In this document: piece by piece, positions 1 to 12,000 of the stretch
How the letters are laid out: each line of letters begins with the position of its first letter
Position numbering within the stretch: the first letter of the stretch is position 1
DNA from: Hydractinia symbiolongicarpus
Taxonomy: Eukaryota > Cnidaria > Hydrozoa > Anthoathecata > Hydractiniidae
Length of the DNA stretch: 64,000 nt
Direction: 5' to 3'
Assembly (NCBI RefSeq): GCF_029227915.1
Contig: NC_079880.1
Coordinates: 33,785,501-33,849,500, forward strand
The notes under the pieces: generated by a model
Seen by the model: the letters and a program-made list of their open reading frames with translations, nothing else
Database searches by the model: none
Told to the model about the DNA's origin: nothing
Program-made: the position numbers and the translations under genes

Positions 1-84
1 AATAAATTATATACAATTAAATACACAAGGGTTTAAAACTGGTTTCCATCACCATCATCCTACTATCAACTTAACACATGGTTT

Positions 85-357
85 CTACAACTTGCATTTT
101 TCTGTTCTTTTAGTTCTATTCCAGTCATGAGAACCATTAAGTCCCTGATGTTGTGTGACGAGTGTCCCTATCCAGAATTTTTCTTTATCTAATAGCAAAC
201 TATCAATTTGCCTGTTTGTTAAATTCTCTCCATTGTTCACAACATCAACTATAATAAACCCAATATTTTGCACGGAGGCATTAGGGCATTCATCAATAAA
301 ATGTTTCACAACTTTGCAAGATGGTATCTTCTTTTTAATGTGGGATTTGTAATTTTT
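85..357 (-). pseudogene. GIY-YIG nuclease C-terminal fragment, Penelope-like
   Basis: On the minus strand about 90 codons are open from position 357 down to 85. The protein has a K-H-F-I-D-E-C stretch, then a hydrophobic I-I-V-D strand, then K-E-K-F-W-I-G-T-L and H-Q-G-L-N-G-S-H-D-W-N-R. A conserved E followed by FWI and a late GLN is how the end of GIY-YIG endonuclease domains in Penelope-like retroelements usually looks. There is no reverse transcriptase next to it, so this is a 5'-truncated remnant. It abuts the perfect fold-back at 353-439. Family assignment is inferred from motif shape only. Confidence 0.5.
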
Positions 358-439
358 TGCTAATCTTATATATCAATTCCTTGAGTGATTATGGCTGCCA
401 TAATCACTCAAGGAATTGATATATAAGATTAGCAAAAAA
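353..439. repeat. perfect 43 bp fold-back palindrome with 1 nt spacer
   Basis: Bases 353-395 are the exact reverse complement of 397-439, with the single T at 396 between them. I paired every position and found no mismatch. The outer part of the arm (ggaattgatatataagatta) resembles the end of the insertion near 15850-15872 (ggaattaatatataagatta). This suggests two transposon ends joined head to head. Such palindromes are unstable, so a perfect one is probably young. Confidence 0.9.
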
Positions 440-630
440 GATAAAACTGAAGGATATTAGGCAATAGCCAATTTTTAAAATAGATAATTATCTTTGTTCG
501 TGTGACACAAACTAATATTCTCTATTCACTTTTGTGTTGCTTCTAGATTAATTTATCATTTAGCTTGGGTCTAACAAAGTTGGCGTTTAAAGGTGTCATA
601 GTAGGCTCGTTCTTTATTTGTTTTATATAG

Positions 631-3017
631 TTTGCTGAAATTTCACCCAAACCAAGAAAAATTAGTTTTGTTTTCGTCATCAACAGAAGGTAAAATCCGA
701 ATGTGGGATTTAACATCCAACAGGTATGTAAGCATTATAATTACTTGACTCCATTTTTTAGGAATACAGTACCACTTAAATACTTATGTTCAGATATGAT
801 AAAGAAATCCCGTTTTTTACAATGTTTTTTATATAAAAGTATATATTTTCTGAAAGCTAGATAAATCTATATAATAATACAGAGAGTGTGTCTGTCTGTG
901 ACAGGCAAAGTGAATGTGTTCATGTTTTTTTAAAGTCGCAGAAAAATGCATGTCTCAAATGCTAATTGACTAAATATCACGACGTCAATAACATTAATTT
1001 AACGTTATATTTTATATTAAATTAATGAAGCCATTGCAATGCATTTAAGGTGACTGTAAGGGAAATGCCCGTTAACACTGTTACCATTGTCCTTCCACAT
1101 TTTGTATGACAAACCCTAATTGCAGAAATTATTTCTGTTGATTGGAAAATTTAGCTCTGAAAAAAATTCTTCCAGCTAAAGCTTTTCCCAAATGCGTGAA
1201 AGAGCTCAAAAATTTTACGTTATTGTCTTTAGTTTGCAAAAAAAAATAAGACAATTGACTATTAATAAAATAGGCAAAAGTGACATTTTAACAAAGTAAA
1301 CGAAATTAAACGAATTTAAACATATTGGAGACTGCTAATTTGAGAAACACCTTCAGCATTTTAAAATTTTATTGTTAAACTGTGATTCAACTTGTGGGAT
1401 TTACAGTCACATGTGTCCATTGGGATTGGTGCCAGAAATTTTTCACATATCCCATAGTTAAAGATGCATATTTATTATTCTGATTCTTTAGTTTATAGCT
1501 TTTCTAACATCCAACTGTTGATTTAAAGTAGCAAAGATGAGAAAAGAAAAAAAAAATATCATTTAAATTTTAATTTTAATATTTTTCAATATTTTCTGCA
1601 GCAATTACTTATTAGTCCTGGGAACTAAGTTGTGGAGCACAAGTCAGCAGCTAAAAATTATTATTCTTATACTGCTCTCTTACCAGAAATAAATCATTTC
1701 AATATTCTTAATGTGATTGCAAAATATAAATAGATTAGAGTAGCACTCAACACAAAAAACAAAATGTTTTCCAGGATTGTGTTATGGAGAAAGCATGAAA
1801 ATCGTAATTGATGTACAAAGAGATTAGACCCATATGTGAAGCAAACTCATGTGTGTATGTGATCACGTATACGGTTGTTAATGTATATCTTTTATCCCAT
1901 CAGCACTGTTTTATTCATTGAGAAGCCTGAATAAGTAGCGGGTCTTTGAGATATTAATCATGTCATATTTTTTTTTGAGCATAAGCAAAAGAATAGCTCA
2001 AGTCACACTGACAATTAGTTAAATTGAAGAGAAGTTAAATGTCTCAGTAATAGCTAATTCTGCATGACTTCTATGGCTAATCTAATGTGACTGACTTTAA
2101 ATAAGTTAAATTACATGATCGGTTTCATAAGGTTTCATAACAAGTCAATTCATCACGTGGACATTTAACTACTCTCTAGCTTTAACTAATCGAGGCAAAC
2201 CTCAGTGTGACTTCAGCTAATCATAGTAAAAAAATAAAAAACTGATATAACTTATCTTTACATGACTTTTTTTAGAGTTTTCACTTAACATAATTGATGT
2301 GAGTCCAAAATAGGGTCTGATTTCAAGCCCCTATATAAAGTTACTATTATGTGTGTATTTTGCTTCATATACATTATTTTTGAAAATTTTTCTTTATAAT
2401 AATGCTGATGTCCTCTGTCTCTGGCAGAATAAAGAAAAAAAATCCAAATCTTGAAATGAAATTCATTATGAACCATTTTATTTATGTTCTTAAAAATGAT
2501 CGCATTCACTTTTTTTCAGGTGTGTCAGCATCTTGGAAGGCCACTTTAGTACAGTTACAGCTTTAGTATTTTCAGTTGATACTTCTTGTATGATTAGGTG
2601 AGAATTTTTCGTTTCTATTTTTATTCATTTATCATTTTTGTTCAACATTTTGTTATTTTTGTTAGTATTTCTATTTTACTTAGAATATTTTGTTTTGTTA
2701 ATTTAGTTGCGGAAGGGATAAAGTTGTCATTATTTGGGATTTATCACAACGCAAGCAAGTTAAAACTATTCCTGTGTTCGAGGTATAATAATCTTGGAAC
2801 TAACTGTCTGCTGAATAAACTCATGATTTAAATTCTTTTACAGTATTTGTAACTACAGGTTTGACAATTGTAATAATAAAAATTCTGCTACATTTGTTCT
2901 ATCTAATGCCACTCCTACAAAAAATAAACGTTTTTTTATAGTGTATTGAGGGCATGGTAATAGTTCCAAAAAAACACCACTTAGAAAAGGAATATTTCTT
3001 AACAGCAGGAGAAACAG
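631..3017 (+). CDS. TBL3: TBL3 exons 631-723, 2520-2597, 2707-2782, 2942-3017
   Basis: Four short exons encode the first WD40 blades in the window. The first reads F-H-P-N-Q-E-K-L...W-D-L; the second L-E-G-H-F-S-T-V-T-A-L; the third C-G-R-D-K-V-V-I-I-W-D-L; the fourth is the linker ending in T-A-G-E-T-G. Phases run 2, 2, 0, 1 at their ends and join cleanly. Intron 724-2519 carries two dispersed-repeat copies (860-1130 and 1500-1830); the other two introns are 109 and 159 bp and hold nothing I recognise. Confidence 0.9.
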
Positions 3018-6000
3018 GTACAGAATTTTTTGCAGCTCATTTTGAAAATAGCATGTAGTTTACTATGAGATGCCTTCTACCCAGTTGTTAAATTGTTAAA
3101 AATTAACAGTTTCGCAATGAAATGCAGTTTATGTCTGGAATATTTTTTAATACCTGTGCTGCAATTTACACATGCAGTGTAATTTAGACGTGCTATGACG
3201 AGCGTTTTATGGCACATTTTTTTGCATGTGTGATTTTTTAGCTTTGTTTTTATTAAAATTATTTCAAAAGTAAACTGACAAAAGCGACATTATCGAGACT
3301 TAACTATTGATTACAGTTTGAAAAATTATATAGTATGAACTTCAGTGAAGTTTAAGAATATATTAGTTATGTTTGTTGAATAACAATAGCAGCATAGAAC
3401 ATATGTTCTTATGAAAATGGGTAATAAGCAGGCTATCTTTTAAGTCGAGGTCAAATATTTATTTCTGTGAGCCAAATTAGTGAAATCATCGAACAATAAT
3501 TGTCGATTTTCCCAAACCCGTAAGTGATCAGTAACAGCACTGTTAATAGTTAACACAGATTAACCGTAAGAGCCTTCAGGTGGCATGATGTTTCTCCATA
3601 GTATGCAGCGTTGCAGATACTGCACAAAAATTTCAATACCACGCATGAGATAAGTGATGACGGAACTTTATCTTTAAACCTGAAAAGAGATGTTAATCTA
3701 CAAGAGATTTTAAATATAATATCTAGTTTATAGATAGTTGACCAAAAAACGGAAAAACTATTATAATCCTTTTCTTTTCAACAGTGTCAGTAATAGGTGT
3801 AGGAAAATGTTTTTTGTCGATGATTGTCAATAAATACAACAGGGAAACTGTTTTTGCTAAAAAATTTTTTTAACTTAACTAACTCTTGATGAAAAAGTTA
3901 CCAACTCGAACAAATACAATAACATGGATTGACCAAGGTATAAATCATACTGAACTTATACATATATAAAACTTATATAAACACGTACAATGTTCTCCTA
4001 AATATATACAAGTTTAACAGTACCCATAGTTACAGATGAAATACTAATTGTATAAATACAATGGGGCAGATCTAATGTTGTTATTCAACTGGGGACTATC
4101 CCGCTTATATATTTTTGATGTTATTTTTAATGATGATATCGACTCAGATAATGATGATGGTGCCTCAGATAGTGGTTAGAAGATAAAAGTGATGGCCCGT
4201 TGAACTTATCGAGCCTATAAGCGTTGCTGAGCCGCAAGACAACCATGATTATGATGAGCCGGTGATTCATCCCCCTCCAGTGGATTATTCAGATGCTGAT
4301 GATGAGCCTTCAACTTCATCAACTGGACAATCTTCTGATGAGGTTAGTAGCCAAGCTTTTGCTGCCAACATGAGTAGCGATGATGAGACTCTTGCGAACA
4401 TTTTGCGAAGAGGTCATGCAGTTTGTGTACGTGGTGGTGGCCGAGGAGTTTGTGTACGTGGTGGTGGCTGAGCAGCCGGGCGACCTTGTGAAGCTGGTCG
4501 ACAACCAGATGATGGCTGAGGACGTAGGAAGGTGATCTTGATGGAGAGGACCTCTGGGATGTAATCTGGGAAAACATTGCAGTTGTTGATAAAGAAGAAC
4601 TGAATCAAGACTTTCCTTTTGAGGAAAACTCAGCCATATCAGTACACATGCTGCTTGATAGTAACCTGCTTGATTTTCTACAACTTTATCTAACGGATGA
4701 GATTTATGAACTAATCGTAAGGGAGACCAACAGATTTGCAAAGCCATTTATAGATGCTAATCCTGATAAAGCAGAAAACAAATACCTGAAACAGTGGTAT
4801 GATTTGACAAAGGAGGAGCTACAAATTTTTATTGGTTTAGCCATTTTGATGGGCATTGCTCATAAACCAAGCATAAATCTTTATTGGTCAAACCAGGAAT
4901 TATCTGCAATGCTGTCATTTGCGCAAATTATGTCCCGCGACAGGTTCAAGTTAATTCTTAAATTCCTGCATTTCAATGACAATAGCACATATGTGATGCT
5001 CTCTAGCAAAAACGACCACTTCTCTTCTCGTATTTAAAAAATATGAAATACGAAAATTTCGTATTAAAAAATACGGATTTCATATTTTTAAAAATACGCA
5101 TTTCTATTTTAAAAAATACAAAATTTGTATTTCGTATTCGTATTTCGTATTTTTTAAAATAGAAAATACGAAATTCTATTTTTAAATATAGAATTTCGTA
5201 TCTGGACGGTTTTATGGACGGTTTTTCATCATTTAAGAATGAATTACGGCCGCTTTAAAGCTTCGCAGGGATAGTTTTTCACCATTTTAGAATGAAATAC
5301 GGCAACTTTAAAGCTTCACCGGGACGTTTTTTTATCACCTATTTTCAAAAATACGGAATTGGTATTTTTTAAAAATACGAAATACGGTTTTTAAAAAAAT
5401 ACTCATATTTTTAAATACGAAATTCGATATTTTTAAAAATACGAAATACAGAATTCTATTGTTTTAAAATTATGAATTAAAAATAGAAGTGGTCGATTTT
5501 CCTAGAGAGCATCACATATGATCCCAATGACCCCGACGTGACAGACTACACATGGTGAGACCCTTTTTAGATTTGATTTGCAACCGATTTTAAAGAGTCT
5601 ACAAACGGGAGAAGAATCTCAGTGTTGATTAGTCACTTGTCTTATTTAAAGGGCATGTTCATTTTAGACAATATATAAGAACTAAAAGAGCATGTTTTGG
5701 CATAAAGTTGTATGAGCTAACAACATCTAACGACATCACTTTGGACGTACTGGTGTACTGCGGCAAGGGAATGTACTACTCTGAAGACAACTACTAGGAG
5801 AGTATGACGACAACAGATCGTCTACCTGTGGAACTAATGCGCTGCTTTTTTGGCAAATGTCACGTGCTGTACACAGACAAATTCTACACACCACCTTCCC
5901 TGGCTAGAACCCTTAAGAAGATGAAGACCTACCTTTGTAGTACCATAAAGAAAAGTCGAAAGGGTTATCCTGCTGAAGTTCAATATGTCAGAAAGGAACT

Positions 6001-9000
6001 ACGTTCTTCTATCAATCTGAAATTGATGTCAAAATTGATGGTGAGACAGAGAGAAAAAAGCTTGTTCCGTGCCAGCCAGGACAAGGCTAACAAAAATAAG
6101 AAATTTGTTTACATGCTATCCACGCTGCATTACTCTGCTATGACAGACACTGGAAAAGCCGACAAAGATGTAAATCAAAGCATCAAACCCGCTGTCATAA
6201 AGGCCTACAATCAACACATGGCGAAGTTGACCGTGTTGATCAGAAACTCCATAATGTGCAAGCCCTTTGTAAAACATACAAGTGGTACAAGAAACTTGTC
6301 TTTCGCCTGATACTTCAATCTGCTTTAGATAGATAGATAGATAGATAGATTGCTTTATTTATAGTGGATAATGTACAAAAGATTTAAAATATACTAATAA
6401 AATATACTAATAAAAAAAACTAATAATATATAATAATAAAATACCATTTCTCCAGTAAAATCAATCCGGAAGCTTTTTGGCTGAAAAACATGAAAGACTC
6501 TACTGGAGAAAATGGTTAGTCTATTAAGACTAATTAAAATCGACTGTTTAAACGAAAAATTAAATAATTCCTAAATTAATTATGTATTCTGCACAGATCC
6601 GACATTTGCATTGGAAAGAAGAAAATTCGCCCATAACTCTACAAAATTTAACCAAAGACTCTGCAGATTTGATTTCATCAGGAAGAGAATTCCATAATTG
6701 GGAGGCTATATATCCAAATGTTTGCAGCCCATATTTTGAAGATTTTATTCTAGGTCTAAATAAAGCACTTGATGACCTTAAATTATATCCAGTATCATTT
6801 CTAAACTGAAACACACCTTCCATGTGGGAAGGATTCAATTTCCATTTCGTCTTGTAGACCTCTTTTAGTAATTGTCTACAATGTTGCATATGAATTCTTT
6901 TCGTAGAAGAAATGGATTCCCCTTTAGACTGAGACCTTGCCCTTTTTAAAACTCTATCCACCTTTGAAATAGATTTCCTGCTATTTGAATGCCCAAAAAG
7001 CTATGCTGAACTTATTGGGAATGATCAGCTGTCATTCATTGATTACCTTATGCAGTGTATCAAGCTTATGGCCACCAATCAGCGTGACCGCAACAACAAA
7101 TGAATGATGATGTTTCAAGGCTCACAGGAGGCATTTCCCAACTTTAGTGCCAGTTGGTGCTGGAGGCAAGAAACACAGGTCAAAGAAGAGATGTTGCGTT
7201 TGTTACGCGTGGAAATTAACAACTAATAAAGGCGGAGCTGTGACCAGGATTTATGCTTGCAGTGAATGTCCTTCAGCCTCGGGTTTACATCCAGACAACT
7301 TTTATGAATATTGAATCATTTATTGCCATTTTATTACTAGTTTTATGTTGATATTGACTTTTTACAAGATAACTGCTTACCGGTTATTATTTCCTTTTTT
7401 TGTTTGTTTTTACACCAAGTTTCTCAGGCTCTGGTGAAGATTTTGCTTGAATTGTTTTTTTTTGCTGTGTTAAAATATAGTTTGTCTATTTCATGTAACA
7501 AAATGAGAAAGAGAAGTAATTGCTTTCAAATATATTTTTTGATTCAAAGTCAAAATTTCAGGTTTTTCATAAAAAACATTCACTTTTTGGGTCACGTGAC
7601 ATCTAATTAAAATTTTTTAATTTTATTTTTTAATTCTTTGAAACCTTATTACAAGCTTGTGAGATTATAATAAAACGCAAATTTGTTCTACAAGAATGGA
7701 AATTTTTTCCCCTCTGAGCACTGACACGGGAGTAGTCGTGTGTTTGAATCTCCTCTTGGGAACTATTTTTACTTTTTTTTTTTCTTTTTACTATCTTGCC
7801 TGCGAGGATAGATTTCCAACTCGTAACTAACAATTATGTCCCAAATGGTCAATTGCAACGTCACAGATTCAAACTTTGTACCTAAACTCTCTAAGGACTT
7901 GGAAGTCATCTAAATGACGTTTCAGGCCACAATTGGTATTTGTTTTCGACAAAATTTGGCACAGTTAACAAAAAAAGTATGCTGAACATAATAGTGACAT
8001 CATAATTTTGATTTTTGTCACCTAAATGTCATTTTAAGCCAAAATTGATCCAAAAATTAAAACTACTTTATTTTAGTCAAAATTCGGCAAAGTTAACAAA
8101 AAAAGTATGCCAAATATGTTGGTAATATCAAAATTTTGATTTTTTGCCATCTAAATGTCATTTTAGGCCGAAATTAGTCCAAAAATTAAAACTACTTTAA
8201 TTTCGACAAAATTTGGCACAGTTAACAAAAAAAGTATGCTGAGCGTGATAGTAAAAATCAAAATGTTAATTTTTTGTCAACTTAATGCTGTTTAAAACCA
8301 TTAAAACCAACATTTCAATTGCGTGACTTTCAACCATTAATAATAGGCTGTATTTTTAGTTAGCAGAAAGTGTAGAATTGGGTCGCATTGTGGATGTTTC
8401 ATAGCTGTGTATTTTAAATAGTGCCTACATCTTGTTTATTTTTAAAAAGAGTGTTCAAAAAAAAAGTGTTCAAAAGCTTTATTTAACTAACTGGTAAAGT
8501 AAAGGTGTTTCCATCAAAGTTTTCAACAGTGAATGTAGGGAGAATTAAGGTCTCCCCAAATGCCTTGAAAGTAGTCTGCGAATGATAAAATTTCCACAAT
8601 AATACGTAAGAGAAAAACGAGACGCTCCACCGTATATAAATAATGACGAGAAAGAAATTCTTTTCGCTACGCTAATGACACGCCAACATAGAGAAATAAT
8701 GATTTCGGAAAGACTCTGAAAAAACGTAAATTTTCCAATTTTTTTTTTGCGGGGGTGGGGGGTTACTGAATTACTGAATTTTGCAAATTTTAGGTGGGGC
8801 TTGTGGTCTTTCTTCTTCCTGTCAGTCAGTTTACCCAAGAATGACCCAACAAAAAATGAAATTTCAAGGAATTTTTCGTTTAAGAAGATCTCAGAAATCT
8901 ATTTTGGAAAATAACTGCGTAGTGCGTAACTATTATTACCTATCTAAATAGCAAAATATGTCGTGTCTAACTGCGTAACAAAAATCACAATTTGATAGAG

Positions 9001-12000
9001 AGCTTTTTGTAAACTTTATTCCTCAGGTTGTTTGCGTATATCATACGTCTTGTTATATTAGAAAAAAAGAGGGGTCATTTGTTGATATATCTTCAGTGGT
9101 TAAGTTTCTATTACAGTTTAAGTAAAGTAGGTCAGAAGTCGCTTTTTTCGCATAAGATGGATTTAATTGCTGTCGCGAAAGGGTTAACACAAGCCATTTT
9201 TTTTCAAAAAACACAACACAATTGTTAACCTGTAATGGGCTTGTTACACGGTAAATATTTTTTTATAAACGGAACAAATAGCTATTGTACCATCAACGTT
9301 TCGTTTTAAAATATTTCACAAGTTACTAACACCAGTTTTTATTTTGCTCTGATTTTCCGATAAGTAAAAACTAGCATAAGTAGGGAGAGTGTGTCGAGAC
9401 CCATATTATTCAATGTTAGAATAAACATCTGAAAACGGCGCTCAAAATCAAAACATTCTACACAAAGTAGTTTTTTATTGCTAAAAATGTTGTACTGAAG
9501 GATAAGAATGAGGAACTCTGAAGATAATACAACTCACAAGGGAGAGAAAAGTAAAAACTTCACAATGGAAATAAAAAGGAAAGCCATAACTTACGCAGAA
9601 ATTAACAGCAATAACAAAGCTACAAAGAAATTTGGTGCTGCCGCTAAACGTATAAGAGAATGGAGACACAATAAGCCTAAAATTATCGATCGAAAGGTAA
9701 AGGCTAAAAGTAAAAGACTGGAAGGGGGAGGTGTTAAACCAATGGATCTTCAACTAGAGAATCAACTTGTTGACTGGATATATGGCAGAAGGTCCAAAGG
9801 ATTCAGAATATCTAAAAAGTTAATAATGACAAAAGCAAAATCTTTATACGACGAATTATGTGACGAACACGAGAAGACATTATTTCTTGCGAGTACTGGT
9901 TGGTTGAAAAACTTTGTGCGAAGAAAAACCACAACTGCCCAGCAAGATCCAGCACGGTTAACTGACAAAATCTTATTTTTTACATGTTCGCCGATTGTCA
10001 TCTAGATTTAAGTACGAAGCATCTAGTATCATGGCAATGGACGAGACTCCTGTATTGAATGATATGGTGTCTAACACAACGATCAATATTACAGGAACAA
10101 AATCAGTTTGCTTAAAAACCACGGAACATAAGAAGTGCATGTTCAGTGTCTGTTTAGCTGCATAGGCGGATTGGATGAAGCTCAAACCCTTAATAATTTT
10201 CTATGCAGCTAAACGAAAATGAAAGGCACTTGACAAAGCATTCAAAAGTCGTTGTGTAGTTGGAACATCTGGAAACGCTTGGGTAAATTAAGAACTCCCG
10301 TTAACGTAAATAAATCGATCAAGTCATTATACCCTTTAACTTGGAATATGATGGGTCAGAGGATGGAAAAACCAATTTCTTTAAAAAACGGAAACCCTGT
10401 GAGTCACAAAGAGAGTTACTGAAATTGCAACTTTCTTTCTTGTTACAAGAAGACATTCCCAACCCATTTGCCAGAATCACAGATTCTGACGAAGAAGATG
10501 CAGCATGATGGCAGAAGTGATGAAGAAGACATTCAAATTGTATAAATGCCCCCGCCCCCATAAAAAGTCAATTTTTGAATGAACACCCCTGGCGTTTATT
10601 TGATCATTTACGGTACTTAAAAGTAGGATATCATTTTTCACAACATCTGTCTCTTTCTTTCGAAATTTTAATGGAATGGTTACACATTTTATGCTTCTAC
10701 TCTCAACCCTATGTCCGAAATGAAGCACTGCATTTCCAGGGTTTTTTACTTTTGCCAACTGCTTATGTTCTTTGTCATTCAAATATGTTATAAATTCCAC
10801 CATCCATACCATATCAGAAACTGTCTTGGTGTATGCACTATCTAAAATTCTTTTCCTAGATTCTCCAACACCATACTGTGGAGTCAGGTGTCCAAGTCAT
10901 CAAAGTATGGACATTAGATTCTTTAGTTCTTTCCTTGTGAGGACATTCCATTGCAAAATGTTTTGTGGAATAGCAGATGTGGCATCTCATTACTTTACTG
11001 TCATTCTTTATGGATTGCTGCTTCTTTTGTATCCACTAGTTAAAGAATTACCTCTTCCTCTTCTATTTCGAAAACCACCTAAGAGACTCTTGTTTAACAG
11101 GAACAACTACTGAAGTGTCATTTATAGAATCTCCGAATATGCAGTTTTTCTTTCATATCTGTATATTATAACTTTGCTGTGGCTAAAGCTAGTTTTTCTA
11201 ATTTCAAAGATAAATTTGCTGCCTGTAGGAGAAAAAAGCCTGTACACCTGTAGGTAACCTTTAGTTATGTCACTTGAATTCTCTATAATTTTTTTCGTAT
11301 TGAACCATAAATGTTGAAAAACTTAGTACACTATTTTTCCTTTAAGTGCCACACTTGACTATTTAAATTCTACTTTTTTCTCATCAACAAAATCTTCATT
11401 TAGTTCAAGATAAGAACATTTCTTTTTCTTTTTCTCTAGTTCTTCATGAAGGACTTTTGAAAATATTTTATTCATCGTGAAACATTTAAATTTAGCTGAA
11501 ACTGCAAGTCCAAGCTCTCTCTTCCTCTTTCCAGTTACATTTGCTATTACTGAATTAGAATCGTCTGCTTGGAGATATTGGTTGTCAGTTTCTAAAGTTC
11601 TATAGATATGTGCCCAACAAGAAGTTTAAAAACCAAGAATCTCAAACTTTAAAAAAAGTGCCACCATCTAAAATCATGAAAATTTAATTAGTGCTGCGGC
11701 GCTAATTTGAGGAATTACAGTATTGGATATCACCACTGTTTCTTTTATACTCGACCATCTCCGTGAATGATAGGCTCTAGTGGTATCATCAGTTAGAAAT
11801 CTGTATCTAATGTATTTACTATGGTCTGAACAACATATTCTTTCTTTAAATTAACAGTAATCCTTCTTACAGCTTCACCTGCTCATTGTTTAATAGACCG
11901 TAAATAGTCCTAGATGTCTAGGCCCTTTTTTGTTAAATGGCTGCCAAACTTCTACATCATTCTTCCAGGCTGTTTAATCATCATCTTCATCAAGATTGAA

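Larger units (their letters stand above)
4110..7314 (+). pseudogene. piggyBac-type transposase pseudogene with two nested insertions
   Basis: In order: an acidic N-terminus (from about 4110, D/E-rich); the DDE_Tnp_1_7 core from 4648 (F-I-G-L-A-I-L-M-G, Y-W-S, S-R-D-R-F, L-H-F-N-D); after a MITE, L-S-V-D-stop-S-L-V-L-F-K-G-H (first catalytic Asp followed by a nonsense codon near 5629), I-K-L-Y-E-L, and Y-T-D-K-F-Y-T (second catalytic Asp); then V-D-R-V-D-Q (third site, +1 frame after about 6222); after a LINE tail, the C-terminal cysteine-rich domain at 7180-7300 (C-C-V-C...C-S-E-C...G-L-H-P-D). A full-length domain order, but at least three disabling changes besides the insertions. No TTAA-flanked termini were found with confidence. 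Confidence 0.85.

Noticed and set aside
3120-3160. TBL3 exon reading Y-V-W-N-I after an AG
   Set aside because: A stop follows within a few codons and no donor is present; the exon at 21962 fits phase and sequence instead.
4319-4747. 142-codon minus-strand open frame
   Set aside because: It is antisense to the piggyBac N-terminus and has no recognisable domain.
9241-9290. left TIR of the Tigger element (cacggtaaat...ataaacg)
   Set aside because: Likeness to the right-end accgtaaatgatcaaataaa is too weak and gapped to call.
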